Positions 49,563 to 61,717 are shown, numbered from the stretch's first letter. The stretch is 64,000 bases of DNA from Aphelenchoides besseyi (GCA_024699855.1 JAMPIQ010000001.1:2914001-2978000), one strand, 5' to 3'. Notes: generated by a model not told the origin, from the letters alone. A program made the numbers and translations.

Positions 49563-50133
49563 ATGAATCACGTAGTTTGTTGCTATTTTCTAACAAAATC
49601 GTTTTCGTAATTTTATTAAAGTTATCACATTGACCAATAGATTTGCACATTTATTTTCGAATTAGATAACTTAAACGTATGGAATCACACTCGGCAAACG
49701 TGTTGAAACGGACGAAATTTGGACAATAACGAAATCTAACGAACGGGAAGACCCTTTACGTTTCGTAAGGTTCCCATCGTCCTTCGCTCAAAAGCACGAA
49801 AGCAACATATTGCGATAATAAACAGCGATCTTAATCAACGTTTACCATACAATCGACTCATCGAAAAGCTGTCAAACGTACGAAACAAAGAGAACACAGT
49901 CGAAGCTGCGCCTATTCGACGAAATTGAATCGTCGCGAAGGAATGATTACAGGTCTTTAGATTCTATACTACACAAGAAAGCCAAGAAATTACGTGAACA
50001 ATGAGAAATCAGATGTCATGTCTTGAAATAGTTGAGTGGAAAAGATTAAGTGCTAAATAACTCGGGGATGGACAAATAGAAAGTCGTTTTGCAGTTGAAG
50101 ACACCCGCTTTTTGGGCTAAAACTTCCAATCGT
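49563..50133. other. Convergent 3' region between ZFR-like and PET-LIM genes
   Basis: Non-coding. An AATAAA for the plus-strand gene may lie near 49613-49620 (ttttattaaag on the other strand suggests a minus-strand signal as well). No repeats or RNA gene recognised. Confidence 0.45.
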
Positions 50134-53100
50134 CTACGCGTTCTGTGCCATCAGTCGTGCTTTTGCGCATTCTGGGCATAGAATATCGGCGCCGTCCGTA
50201 ATAAACCTAAAGCAAACTCGTAGTTTATCCTCATCAGTCGACTTATGAGTTACCCTTTGCCAACTAGACTCGCCGTGCACTGAACACAAATAAAACAATC
50301 ATTGTGCCAATGTCGATCTTCGAACGAGATGAATTTGGCACCGCCAATGCCAGTAATTGGTTTGACACACGCACTACAGCGTTTGGCAAACAATTCCCCG
50401 AAGCAAGACGCACAGAATGGTTTGTCATCTTTTGAGGTGAATCTTTGACCTGCGAGACTTGAGTTACAGTTCGTACAAACGAAACATTCTCTATGCCATG
50501 GTTCGTTCTCTAAAAAGTCAACTAAATAGATTCAGATGAAAATAGAATACGTACTGTAAGTCACACCACCGCTATTGATCACCTGAAATTTCAACGATTA
50601 CGTCGAGCAGTCATTTCGACAACTTACTTTCTTGCATTTGCAACAACGAGTTGCGTATTTCTCTTCGTAGCAGTTGGAACAAAAGACCTACAAAACACAT
50701 AGTCACAAAACGAACGGCTGTCAGAAATCACCTCATCATTTTTCGGTATAAAACTTTTCGTGCCAATTGGAGCTTTACACATTGCACAACAGAAGCCTAA
50801 CTCCAAGAACGTAAAAATAAGTTCCAGTTAACTTACATTTATCGTGCCACTGTTTCCCTTTGTATTCCATCTTCTTCATACCGGCTCGGAAGATCTCGTT
50901 GCAACCGTCGCATCTGGTCGCAAAGCACTAAATTTAAGGTTGTCCACACCACAAACCCGATTATTGCTTACCTGATCATAGCAATTCGAACAGAATATTT
51001 TGTCGTTTCTGCTTCCGAACGGTTGATCGACTAATGAAAACCGGCACATTGAACATAAAAAGCAATCTGAGTGCCAATGCAATTGCTTGTAAGAAAGATC
51101 TTTCGAGTCGATTCCAATTGGTTTTCCACACTCATCGCAAGTGTTCGCAAAAACCTCTTCGTAACATTTGATGCAAAACGGTCGATCGTCACGCAAAATG
51201 TAACGTTGACCAGTTAACGAGCCATCACAGTTCCAACAAACAAAGTGCTCGGAATGCCAGTCCTTATTCATCGCCTAAATTTGAGTTGGATTTGAAAAGT
51301 CAACTTTTCTTTACCTTTGTGTATTCGCTGGAGAAAACTAACTAAAACGAAACGGATGTCAATCTACGGCCGTTCAAACAACACGCCCGTTCATGCAACG
51401 TCGAGGAAGGTGGGAGGCAGCAAATGACAACTGTCGTTTCTCTTCGTCACAATTTGCAGCATGAAAAAGGGGGGCGGTGAACAAGTGATTGGGAAGGTAG
51501 ATTTCACGAGAAGTTCAACGCTTCTGCGGGCGCAATATACGGAAACGTGAGTTGGTTTGTCGTGTAGGACCGAATTTTGTCAAACCCCAACATTCAAAAG
51601 ACGTTCGACAAATTTAGTTGAGCGTGCCTCTAGAGACTCGTCCATTTCCGCGATATCCCTCGACACACTTCGAAATGTCGATTCCATGGCGTGTGTTCAT
51701 CCGCTTCGAGTTGATTCAAGATGCCAAAAGCCGGAGACCGAATGAAAGGCCGCAGGCTCGATGTCCAAATTTGGGATCGAGTAAAGCAATATAGCAAAGA
51801 GTAATTGTCCGCGTACACGAGACCAAGTAGTCCGTTTGTAAGACAACTGTGACCAAAACCAAATCGCGTCTTCAGTTGGTGCGTGAAACAATTCGAATTC
51901 TTCAGTCCAAAAGATTAATAAAAACAATGACGCCATAAAACAATTAGCCAATTGCTTAAAAGGTCTATTTTTAGCTGCCAATTTCCGTATTAAACTTGGC
52001 ATACAATTGAACGGCTACGGGAATTGAAAAACGGAAATCAGAACAAAGTCGCTTTCGGCTTTCGAGTTCGATTGCGGCTGATGGGACGAGAACAAAAGCA
52101 ACGAGCAGCAGTTGTCGTAAAGCAAAGTTTCACGTTGCCACACTTCTCCGTGCAATCGGACGGCCAGACGATCGAAAAACGTGTGGACTCATGCAAACAT
52201 TTCAGTTCACACATGGCAAATTTACGATCAAAAAGATAATTAACAATACGGAGGTTTATGGTAACAGCGAAACGATTTCTTATTTTAGATCGCAGAAACT
52301 TCATTTCGTTGCTCATTGGTGTTTTCGAATACTCGATGTTTTGTTTTACAGAAAATGAAAACAAACTTCTTGGGGCGTTTTGGCAGCATCTCAAATTCCT
52401 AACAACAAAATTGGAGCTCAAATCAACTAATACCCGTCGCCTAATTGAGCATCAGAATCGTTCAACAACAGTTGTCATCGACCTCAACCCTCCGTAGCAC
52501 AACAAAAACAAAAAACTAACTTCGTCACAAGCCGAACAACGCGGTTTGTGCAGTTCGGCAAAGTGCCGTTCACAGTAAATGTCGTTTTCACTCTCACGTG
52601 AACAGTAGACCAGATCAGCGAGCAACTCGTTGCACGACTTACAGACGAAACAGATTGGATGGAAGTAAACGTTTTCACCCAACTTATCGGCTTTTACCGC
52701 CATGGTGTTCTTTGGCATCTCTCCATTGCATTTCGCGCAGTTCTAAAAAAAGAGGAAGTTATTGGGAAGTGTATCGGTTTCAGACGGACACAAAACGTTC
52801 AATCGTTTTGCTCTGTCTTCTCTTTCTCTTTTATCAATAGTATATTGTTTTATAAGTTTATGTCGACTATCCCGGAAAATCGCATTTCCTGCATTTTAGT
52901 TGCGTAACTCGACACGCAGTCGAATCGACCGACCAATACTTACCGTAGCTGCCGGTAAGTTCGGACATACGTAACCAATATCCAAAGCCATTTCATTACG
53001 TGAATTAACAAACTCCTATAATTAATAACCCAATACTACAGTATCTCAGATTTGAGCAAACTTCGTAAATTCGACGTTCAACTGCCGATTTCAAGTGTTT

Positions 53101-55121
53101 ACAATAAGCCATAGACAAGTCTTGACGTGGCAACTAAAGATGCTGATTAGTAAAGTACGTGGTAGTTAAAATACCTGAACCATAAGTTGCTTTTCACGAT
53201 ATTTCTCGCCAACAGAGTTAATGCGTGGAACAACATGATTTGGCAACTGAACGTCAAAATTAGAGTGCAAATACACATTTAAAAGTATAGCAACTTACTT
53301 TTGACATATACTCTTCAACTTTCGCTCTTGTCAGTCCTGGTGGTACCCAGGAGTAACTTTAAAAAAGACGATTAATTGATCGGGTTAATTTATTCCACAT
53401 ACCCATTACTCACATTTCCAGCGACATCTGTTCGATTGGCGCCTTGAGCCACGGCTGCCATCGTTTTGTCGTCTGAAATCCGTTTGATCAGAGGGACAAA
53501 GCACATCAAAGCTCAACCTTTTGGTTTGATCCCTAATCGTTCGTAGACGTTCAGCACTTTGTCACTTGCGACTTCATGTTCAGTTCGATCGCATTTGCAG
53601 TGAACACAAACTTTTCTGAAATGATCGTCGTGTAATCTGATTGGATTGATTGCATTCGAATGGCGTAAACCAATTAGATGAATGAATGAAAGACAAGAAG
53701 AAGAGTGCATAAGAAGAGTCAAATGATGTTGATTAAAAACTGATTGGCATTTTGATTTCACGTCAAAATTTGCGTGACGAAGATTGGCGCGCGGATAAGG
53801 ACGGAAACTTTCGATATTACGCCTTAAACGTGAAGCAGATCAACTGCCAACATTTGAGCTTTTCAAATACGCCCAAAAAACGAAAAGCTTTGTCTCGTTA
53901 TATTGTGGCCAAATGCGCTTTTTGCGACATTTCGTCTCGCCATTGTCAAGGGAATTTTGATGGCGATCGGAAGGGAACGTTAAGAAAAAGTCAGTTTTGG
54001 TGCTCACATTGCTACATCTGATTCTAACATCGGAGCTTTTGTCGAACCACCGGTTGTCGAACGTCGTGGATTGGAAATAACACTGGTTCGAAAACGATCC
54101 GCTGACCAGTTAGTTGACGTTGGAAAATGATGATGAGGAAGAGGTTGAGCAGGTTGAAGGTGTTGAAACTCTTTGGTTTGATGTTTCGAAACGTCGCCGT
54201 TCGCTGTGGTTTCAATCACTTGCGGTGGAGATAGACGACCTCGAGCGGCTGTCAGAGCGGCGACGAAAGCGGTTGGTGAATCGAATGTGGCGGTGGCATT
54301 GTCCACATCAAATGCCACCGATGGATCGTAGGATTGTGACTTCTGGGTCGATGGTATACAGTCATCGCGCGTTGGGGGCTTTCCTTTTCCGCCCCCCTTC
54401 AACAGTCGACGAATAACACTGGTAGCCACGCTGCCGTGTGAAGAGGTTGTGATGGCGGGAAAACAAAACGATCTTCCCAAGACGAACGTGCTCGATGAGA
54501 GCAACCGGCTATAAAAGAGGGACCCAAGCGATAAGCTTAACAGCAAGGAGCGTTATTTTTGCCTCTTCGTGGTCTCTGTGAAAAGTGTGGCGGTCGTTTG
54601 CCGGAAGAAAATCGGCCCAATTTTCGCAGTGTCCCAATGGACAGCATGCCAAAACTTTTAGAAGACGCTCCCGTTTCCCACGATGAACTCAACACGACTT
54701 TTGGCCCAAATACAGGCTCCGGAAGTCTCTCCGGTGTAGAGTCAGACATTCCGTCGCTTAAAGCCCTCGAATATCTTTGATCATGCGTTAAACCCAACGA
54801 CAAACCCCGCCGACGAATGGAAGCAAAATGAACAGCGTAAAAGAAGCGTGAACAAATTGTGCAACAGAGTGAATGTCTCTTTTATAAACATTTGCTACTT
54901 AATTGCATTATACGATAAGAAGAAGAAGATAAATGGCTAACGAGCTGCTTGTTTAAAAATGCAACAGAAATTCACGACACGCAAAATTTACCGAAATCGA
55001 TGGGCTTCTGAAATGTTTTCTTCACTCAAATTATTCAAAATTCAGACCTACCGAATCCTCGGCACGCTAAGCCACACGCCAAACAACGACTACCAACATC
55101 GACATCAATGATATTTGCCAT
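50134..55121 (-). CDS. lim-9: PET plus six-LIM-domain protein (Limpet/LIM-9 type)
   Basis: ATG 55121 encodes MANIIDVDVGSRCLACGLAC then RGFGR, spliced over a 1.4-kb intron to LHDDHFRKVCVHCKCDRTEH. This is the Cys-rich N-terminus of PET-LIM proteins. The PET domain lies at 53480-52970 (GNVSYSWVPPGLTRAKVEEY; LPNHVVPRINSVGEKYREKQ; FVNSRNEMALDIGYVCPNLP). Six LIM domains follow (C-x2-C...H-x2-C...C-x2-C...C-x2-C/D), the last ending LCPECAKARLMAQNA at TAG 50134. A 27-nt micro-exon (51341-51315, LVFSSEYTK) sits inside LIM2 between CSACDE and AMNKDWHSEHF. Fly Limpet and nematode lim-9, as I recall, have this architecture and localise to muscle attachment structures. Confidence 0.88.
54004..54546 (-). 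other. Possible alternative coding exon inside the first PET-LIM intron
   Basis: A 180-codon open frame on the minus strand contains a compositionally protein-like stretch (KGKPPTRDDCIPSTQKSQSY; FDVDNATATFDSPTAFVAAL; HLQPAQPLPHHHFPTSTNWS). It lies within the 1.4-kb intron between the PET-LIM first exon and its second exon. It might be an alternative N-terminal exon of that gene. The antisense plus frame is also open for part of it, so strand is not certain. Confidence 0.4.
54540..54780 (+). other. Open segment with possible plus-strand exon
   Basis: After AACAG at 54539-54543 the plus strand reads QGALFLPLRGLCEKCGGRLP then EENRPNFRSVPMDSMPKLLE to a stop at 54780. A CTATAAAAGAGGG sequence lies about 30 bases upstream (54510-54522), like a TATA box. 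The minus strand is open as well (54803-54537). Neither has a recognisable domain. Listed as unresolved. Confidence 0.3.
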
Positions 55122-56261
55122 TTTTTGGGTTGGTTGGTTGGTTGTACGCTCAATTCGAGATTTCCAATTGCCTGTTGGTGCCTGAAAAACATACGAAAAG
55201 TCGTTGGTTGAATCCGGAACAGAAGCTGAGGGCAAGTGCGTGCAAGTTAATCGCGATAAAAGAAATTGAGACCGCCGTCTTTGGCTTCAGTAGCCTGTGG
55301 AAACATTGCCATTGAATAGCAGATTGACGGACTTCCGGCCAAGCAAAATGAAATCTCGCGCACTTTGTGAACGATTCTGCTTGTAATCAAAATGTTCTAA
55401 CTTCTCTGATTTGATTATCGTGCACAAAATCTTTGATTCGAGTTCGCATCCCTTGAGTTTTGAAGCACTTCAACCGTTTTGTTTATTTTGTTTGCAGGAA
55501 AAAACAAACAAAAAACCATAAGGTGAATACGCGAACATTCGCCGAGCGTTCGGATGCCCACTAATCATTCGGGAATTCGGTTGAAAACTTTGTCCGACAA
55601 AGCGTTTTTGAGCCCATTCAGACTTCACATAGAAAAACGACATCGGCCAATGCCTCACCGCAATGATGGCATTTGCATATGGCCGACCACTCCTTAATCC
55701 CTGCGGCATGTCGGAAACCGACCATCGATGCATAAACACACGATGTCCGTTCACAACGTTTTGATGCGTACGGTAGAGAAACGACGACGACAAAACGATG
55801 ATCGAACGAACGAAAGAAATTAATTCGACTGTCCACAGCAGATGTGCCGAACTTTTTGCGTGTGGTTTCGAGTTGAAATTATCGGCGAATTTGGAGAGGA
55901 ATTTGAAAGCGAGACCTCGGAACTTTATTCCCACCGGAATGTTCCGTCGAAACAGGCAAGTTTGGCACCACTAAAAACTCCGCCAAAACTGTGTGATTTT
56001 CGAATTTGGACGCTTTCATTCGCTTGTAGCATTTTTGCTCGTAAATGGAGATGAACAACATTTGGCTCAATTGTTGTGAAGAATCAAAAATTCATCGGAC
56101 TCTTCAGTCTTTCGCTTCATCACCTCAGCTCGTCGCCTTTCATCGAGGTCGACCGGAGGACCGGGAACGGAAGGACCAAATGTGGACAGATGCCCTTTCT
56201 GTTCGTTTGCAAATTCCCGAATGAAATGGGCAACAATATTGTGGAATTTATGTCTTTCGGT
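55122..56261. other. Upstream region of the PET-LIM gene, no supported exon
   Basis: Overlapping open frames on both strands (for example minus 55470-55934, plus 55842-56054) lack domain signatures, splice sites in register, or sensible composition. Probably promoter and intergenic DNA. Confidence 0.4.
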
Positions 56262-56643
56262 TCAATGCTCGATAACTTCTCTCCACGTTTGAAAAACTCT
56301 CGTATTGTTTTGCTGGCGCTTGTTCAGCATAAAATGATGAAGCGTGAGAAACGAAAGTGCATTACAATTCTTCGTCCACACTCACCTTCATTTCGTGATG
56401 CACTGATCGAGCACTGACCACCGTCGATGCATCATAGACATTGGGACCGGACGGCGAATCCAAACGACAATACTCGACGAAACTCTTCTCCAAACCGACA
56501 TTATCGGGGTCATAGTCTTTGTACTAAAATAGTCGTACAATTGAGTTGAAGTTCAATTGACTTACTTTTGGATCATTAGTCACATCTTCGATCTTGAAAT
56601 GCGAGTTGTTGTCCTCTCGTTTGTAGGGATGTATAGCGATCAT
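56262..56643 (-). CDS. Small unrecognised protein gene
   Basis: Three exons in register: from ATG 56643 (MIAIHPYKREDNNSHFKIED, VTNDPK then GTAAGT), then an exon encoding YKDYDPDNVGLEKSFVEYCR and LDSPSGPNVYDASTVVSARS (ends EMK|GTGAGT near 56385), then RQQNNTRVFQTWREVIEH and TGA at 56262. The first exon follows an acceptor CTCTTTAAG and stays open upstream (RSVIQEPDP), so an additional 5' exon, possibly starting MAQKDGNREIFQKAK at 56805, is likely, although the phase of that join does not fit. Coding-like composition; no family recognised. Confidence 0.5.
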
Positions 56644-56838
56644 TGGGTCTGGCTCCTGAATGACCGATCTTAAAGAGTGGTACGAGAGTTTCAAGTATTA
56701 GTTAAAGCACAATATTAATCAAAAACAACATCACGTAGTGAAAGCAAAATCAAACTTGCGGTTTTTGCCTTCTGAAAAATTTCTCGGTTGCCATCTTTCT
56801 GGGCCATTAGTTTTTATTCGGCAATAAGAGAAATGGTT

Positions 56839-56859
56839 GGGGGGGGGGGGGGGGGGGGG
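56839..56859 (+). repeat. Poly-G tract, 21 G
   Basis: An uninterrupted run of 21 G, followed by GAGAGAGG. It lies just upstream, on its C-rich strand, of the small minus-strand gene at 56262-56805. Long G runs can form G-quadruplexes and are deletion-prone in nematodes that lack the FANCJ helicase DOG-1. Confidence 0.97.
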
Positions 56860-57570
56860 AGAGAGGTGAATGGCTCGATTCGAGAACGTTTACGATTCAA
56901 CGAATGGACGAGAATAAGGCCAAAGAATATTGATCATTACAACACCTTCAACGTTCGAAGTAGTAAGTAAAAGATCAATTCAAATTCCCATTCAAAAGAC
57001 GTTCGAGAGCAATTGCGCAGAAGAGCGCAGTGGCTTCTCGGACGCACGACGATCGTTTTCAATTTGCGTTCCTTTTCGTTATTCCCGACGTCTTAATCGG
57101 CCTTCGGGGTTCTGTACACGAAAACAAAATTAATTTCCGTCTTTTTTTCGAGACAATTGAGCGTCAAAGTCAAAACGAGCGCAGCAGATCAAATGAAATT
57201 TCAATGATCGGGAAAGCGAAACTTTGTTGCGGATGTTGAGCGTACGTCTTTTGCGTGTGTTAATCGGACCTTGCCGTCGATGTTTTCGAAGGCGATCGCA
57301 CGTCGTTCATAACGAAAAGACGCAACAAACCGACGTCGTTGAGCCTATTTGCACACACAAAGAGTTCCAAAATGCGTTCTTTTTCATTCAGAAGCGTAAT
57401 GACAAAACCACGTGAAACAACCTAATCCGTTGCGCATTTCAAAAAAAACGTCGGGAATCGAAGTGAGCAAACGATTTTTGGTTAACGCACAGTCACGATC
57501 ACAACCTTCGAACCTACCGAACTTGCATTCAATTGAGCCATCGGGTCAAGTACGACTAGAGAAATGAACA
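56860..57570. other. No supported gene
   Basis: Short open frames on the plus strand (56930-57415) are not protein-like. I see no RNA gene or transposon signature. Confidence 0.4.
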
Positions 57571-57831
57571 GTCGAGAAAACTGACGACGAACTGGAGGTC
57601 GAAACACTGCGGGATGCTGAAGCTTCACTCCCGTTAACGGACATAAGACAAAACGAAAATTTCCCAAAGCAGAATGATAAATATGCCGGAAGTCGATTGT
57701 CGACGGATTCGAAAGTTGCCGATTGTTTGCGAGATTTACGCTGTTGGATAGCAACGCCGTTAAATAATTCAAAGCTCCTGTCTAAGAAACATCCAAAATT
57801 GACGGCAATTTTGTCATCCATTTCTCAAAAC
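57571..57831 (+). CDS. Probable 3' exon of an unrecognised plus-strand gene
   Basis: After an acceptor-like GAACAG the plus strand is open without an ATG: EKTDDELEVETLRDAEASLP, LTDIRQNENFPKQNDKYAGS, RLSTDSKVADCLRDLRCWIA and KLLSKKHPKLTAILSSISQN, to TGA at about 57829. Balanced composition with Leu/Asp/Lys, unlike the antisense frames. Upstream exons were not found. A further open run 57874-58508 (DDVDVIRSQTIRPRKQPKLT; EVSRKIADKFANKNVTRKLT; NLVVETSFENLLATLIELIA) on the same strand could belong to the same or a following gene. Confidence 0.45.
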
Positions 57832-58154
57832 ACATTCTCTTTTACACAATGAAAACTCAATTATAACCTCGATTTGACCCTACGAGACGACGTAGACGTC
57901 ATCAGAAGCCAGACTATAAGACCAAGAAAACAGCCAAAATTAACTGTCGTTTCTGTTGCTCAACGCAACGATCACAAGTTACGGTCCATTGATGATGACA
58001 TTTCCGTTCGGTCGCCATTCAACGAATCGAATTCGAGTAAAAAACTTTCGAGTTGAAGGTCAATTCTAATGGTCAGGATTAAAAAGAACAAAGAAAACGA
58101 TGTCGACCCTCCGAGTGGTCATCGTGTTCGAAACCGGCGGCTTCCAAAAGACAA

Positions 58155-58508
58155 GTGATGATGAAGAGGAAGAGCGAAGTTTCGCGTAAAATTGCTGATA
58201 AGTTTGCCAATAAAAATGTTACGAGAAAGTTAACATTGCGGAAGGAAAATACGTTCAATTCGGATTCCAATTGCGACGAATTTTACGAGAAAACTTTTGA
58301 AAAAGATAACAACAGAATTGAAAGACGATTTCCGAGAAGTTTTCACACATTTGGCAGCCGCGATGAACATGTGAATTTGGTTGTTGAAACAAGTTTCGAA
58401 AATTTATTGGCAACACTCATTGAACTAATTGCGAGTGAAGTTACACTTCGACGTTATGTTCAAAATTCGGCTATTAGCGAGCTGTTTGACGAACCGTTAA
58501 CCCGATGA
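58155..58508 (+). CDS. Probable coding exon, unrecognised
   Basis: Open frame with protein-like composition: KRKSEVSRKIADKFANKNVT, FYEKTFEKDNNRIERRFPRS and a helical Leu-rich end (FENLLATLIELIASEVTLRR) before the stop at 58508. Likely the 3' end of a plus-strand gene whose earlier exons lie in 57570-58150. The antisense frame is inferior. Function unknown. Confidence 0.45.
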   Translation: MMMKRKSEVSRKIADKFANKNVTRKLTLRKENTFNSDSNCDEFYEKTFEKDNNRIERRFPRSFHTFGSRDEHVNLVVETSFENLLATLIELIASEVTLRRYVQNSAISELFDEPLTR

Positions 58509-58597
58509 GACGACGAGTAAATGCGGTGTCTGATTGTCGCGAAGTGTTAATTTCGTAAGTTGTTTCGGGTTAAGAAGTCAAGCATCAAGACGGTTAA

Positions 58598-58976
58598 TCA
58601 GCAGGAAATGTGAGTGTTCGTTTTAGACGAATTAGTTTGCTTCCGTTCACCTTCCGTGCTCTTAATGTGCAGTTTGTTACCAACCGTCTTCTTCTTTGTG
58701 ATCGTCGGTATTTGAGGTTGAGGTCGTTGAAGGGTTGTTGCATTGGCCTCGAGTTTGCGAGGCAAAGTGGACGGATGATGCGAATTGGACGAAACACGAG
58801 CGACTGGACGTTCTCGACCCAACGTTGCCGATCGATTGTTTTGCGGTTGTTTGTTGTTTAGCAATGAAATCGAGCGATTGGCGGGAAGAAGCTTTTCGCT
58901 CTTACGCGTCGGTTTCTTCACGATTCGAGCATAACCCGCGACCTCATCGACTTCGAGAATCGACTCGTTTGCCATT
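58598..58976 (-). CDS. Hypothetical basic protein or first exon, unrecognised
   Basis: ATG 58976 gives MANESILEVDEVAGYARIVK then KPTRKSEKLLPANRSISLLN and a basic Ser/Pro/Asn-rich stretch (SSNSHHPSTLPRKLEANATT) to a stop near 58598. A donor (ACGGAAG|GTGAAC) lies shortly before the stop, so it may continue in further exons. Two splice-flanked minus-strand exons just upstream (59262-59213, DVEVCVDRKKTAAKV; 59160-59083, SRSSAADDVYTRPMLRATSK) could precede it, though no clean acceptor was found before the ATG. Confidence 0.45.
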
Positions 58977-59084
58977 TTGAGAAACACATAAAAACAATCA
59001 AAGTCATTACAAGCACAGCAAACTTCATTCATCGAACGTAACAACTCGAAATTGTTGACCCACCTGTTCGCTGACCGATTGCTT

Positions 59085-60417
59085 TTTACTTGTAGCTCTC
59101 AACATTGGTCGCGTGTAAACATCGTCCGCAGCTGATGATCGGCTTTTACGTGGATAACAAGAACACAGAGATTTTTTCAGAAAACTTGCAGGCATCTCGC
59201 TGATTACTCACGAACTTTTGCTGCGGTTTTCTTTCGATCAACACAAACCTCTACGTCCCTAAATGGTGCACAGTTTAAAGTCATCAACCAGCTGGTTCAT
59301 TAAGACGAATATACACGTTGAACCTTTTCGGCTTCTTTTGTTCTTCTTTCGTCAACGAAAATAAATGACACATCGCGGTTGTTTTTAATTTCAAGCTTCA
59401 GCCTCTTCTAATTGCCGAGCAAAAGGAGCCGAAAAACAAAATCGTAGTGAAGACGTTCGATAACCCACGAAACGACTGGGAAGTGATAATTCGGAACTTA
59501 ATCTCAAATCTTTCGACTGTTCGTTTCCTTCGAAATCATCGCATTCATCATCTCCGCAACGCGCTCTTCCATTAACTTTACAGTCCAGAACAAACGCATA
59601 TATACGTTGAATGATGGGAAAGAATGAACTTGTCACGACGAAGATGCTCAATTCATAACGAGCAACAAACATCCGACCACCCTCCGTTTTGCCCCAATTC
59701 GAATTAAAAACAGTTGGGTCCGCGACATTTCACGTTCACACCCGCTGGCATATTTTTGATCCACTCGTTCGTTCGGCCTTGAAATGAACGGGCGAAAGCA
59801 AACTGATTGGTAAGATCGAAGTCGGTATCTCCGTTTTCACTGCGGTTCGAATTGCGCAAAGATCGAGTGAACGGATAGTCAGCAGTTAAGATTCTCCATT
59901 CCATTCAACCACATAAACTTGCATCCGAAAATTAGGTTCGGGAGTTTGTTTTTGAACCGTAAACTTAAATGCACTACAAACAACCAGAAGGCATTCTGTA
60001 AATCTTTTGATTTCACATACGACTGAGCTTCGAGTTCATTCTCCATCTTCTTTGTTGTTACGGAAGGTCACTTCAGAAGCACGATGCCGCTGAAATGCGC
60101 CACTTTCCGCTCAATCGACATGTCAAAGAAGTTGCTTTTCGATGTTTTTTGTTGTTAATGTTCGGCTAATTTGTGTCGGGACTAAGAAACGATATCATTT
60201 TTCATCTCATTTGTTTATCGAAGAGGAGTTCAAATCAAATTGCTACGGCACGAGACTCCAAACGACAAGCGACGAGCCCAAAGAGACATGACCGACTGAG
60301 TTTTCCGACACGAAGCGGACGCCTTTCGGTCGCAATTCCCGTGAATTGCGAGCACTGAAACTGCGGAATGTAAAATCGAATAGAATTGTTGCTACACCCG
60401 TCCAATGTAGAAGAACA
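59085..60417. other. Poorly resolved region, minus-strand exon-like pieces
   Basis: Minus-strand open pieces look partly coding: 59904-59704 (LTNQFAFARSFQGRTNEWIK), 59672-59391 (CGDDECDDFEGNEQSKDLRL), and a stretch near 59985-59895 (FKFTVQKQTPEPNFRMQVYV ending VEWNGES). I could not join them into a consistent gene. The 5' flank of the C1orf43-like gene occupies the right end. Confidence 0.3.
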
Positions 60418-61569
60418 ATGCCCGGTTCAATTACTCTTTCGTTGGGCGGATATTCGATTATTTTTGCCATCACATTTCTGCTCTTGGTGAGTTCTTTTCG
60501 TGCTGTTTCTTGATTTAATTCGCCCAGGGAGTGATCTTGTTCTCAATCTTCGTTTATCGTCAAATTCGACGTCTTCGAACCAACAGCGCTCGGAAGCCGA
60601 TCAACAGCACAGTGGCCGTCGAGTTGTCGAAAGTTGGTTTGCGATTTCAAGGCGTGAATAATTTTTGTGAGCTCAGAAGTCGAGACAGTCAATCACGAAG
60701 AAAATTGATGCGGTTTTCTCATTTCGTGCTACTCACTTCCCGAAATTCACGGATTGTATGCTGATTTCCAAACGTGAGTTCTGTTTGCCCTCGTGACTCA
60801 CTCATTTTACTTTCAGACTCGAACACTCCGCATCTTCATCGGATGATTGCTTTCGATGAAGTGCTCAGAGATGTGGACCGTCAGTTGGAGTTCATTAATC
60901 CCGAGTTGATTCGAAATTCCGGCGAGTCGACGTATTGCTTTCTGAATCGAATCCGCAACATGAACATAATTCCCGAGTTGACTGATGAGTTCGTTGAACG
61001 ATTGGGATTTTTGCACGAATGGTCACGATATCGAACCCACCCGGTGAGTCTTCTTTTGGCCACACTCCTTTAGCATGTGAGACGGAGCGTTAACCTTAAC
61101 GCATAATGAATGCATGAGTGCTCAAAAGAACTTCAATTCTCGGCGTTACGTCCCTCAAAAACATCTCCGAGTGTTTTTATTGGATATACTTTTTAGCCCT
61201 TTCAAGCCGAGCAATTGGAAGAAATACGCACTATGTTGAAAGAGTTCGTACGACTGTAAGTTCGAGCCGAAAGCGTGCTGATTGTTCTGTTGCTTTGCAG
61301 TTTGAATAAGAACCAGAACGCACTAACATCGCTTAACTTCAAATCAAAAAATCGCTCACTTGAAACAAAACCCAACAACTTAGGTTAATTTTTCTTTTCC
61401 ATTAGTTTTCTTGTGTTAACTTTGTTCATCTTACTCTTCAGGATTTCGAATATCCACCGCGAAAACATCGTCGTTACCCGAACGTGCGACCTTTGAACAG
61501 ATTCCTTTGTTGTATGCTCAAAACGACACGACGCCTTCGGATTCACCTCGACATTCGGTTTGCAAATGA
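60418..61569 (+). CDS. C1orf43-like single-pass membrane protein
   Basis: ATG 60418 encodes MPGSITLSLGGYSIIFAITF then LLLGVILFSIFVYRQIRRLR, one N-terminal TM helix followed by a basic stretch. With a 35-bp intron (GTGAATAA...GACAG near 60653-60687) and a further one near 60775-60818 the frame continues through HSNTPHLHRMIAFDEVLRDV, SGESTYCFLNRIRNMNIIPE, FVERLGFLHEWSRYRTHP, FQAEQLEEIRTMLKEFVRLL and ends DTTPSDSPRHSVCK at TGA 61567-61569. The TM-plus-basic start, L-(H/Y)-R-M-x-A-x-D block and the RY...F...E.L.E......L.E.V block resemble C1orf43 (NICE-3). The 35-bp intron is unusually short, and similarity is moderate. Confidence 0.55.
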
Positions 61570-61717
61570 AACGGGTTAATTACGATTTTGAATAAAGGTC
61601 TTTAATTAATCAAGAACCGTTGATTCAATCAGTCAGTTATCCAGCTGTTGAATACTTGTTTCGGTCTCTTTAGCAGTAAAATGGACCTTTTCATAGCGGC
61701 ATCGTTCACCGCCAAAA

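Noticed and set aside
52038..52497. Open frames in both strands within the PET-LIM gene
   Set aside because: They lie in the large intron before the 27-nt micro-exon and carry no LIM or other zinc ligands.
55470..55934. Minus-strand 154-codon frame upstream of the PET-LIM gene
   Set aside because: No domain, no spliceable link to the PET-LIM first exon, and overlapping open frames on both strands.
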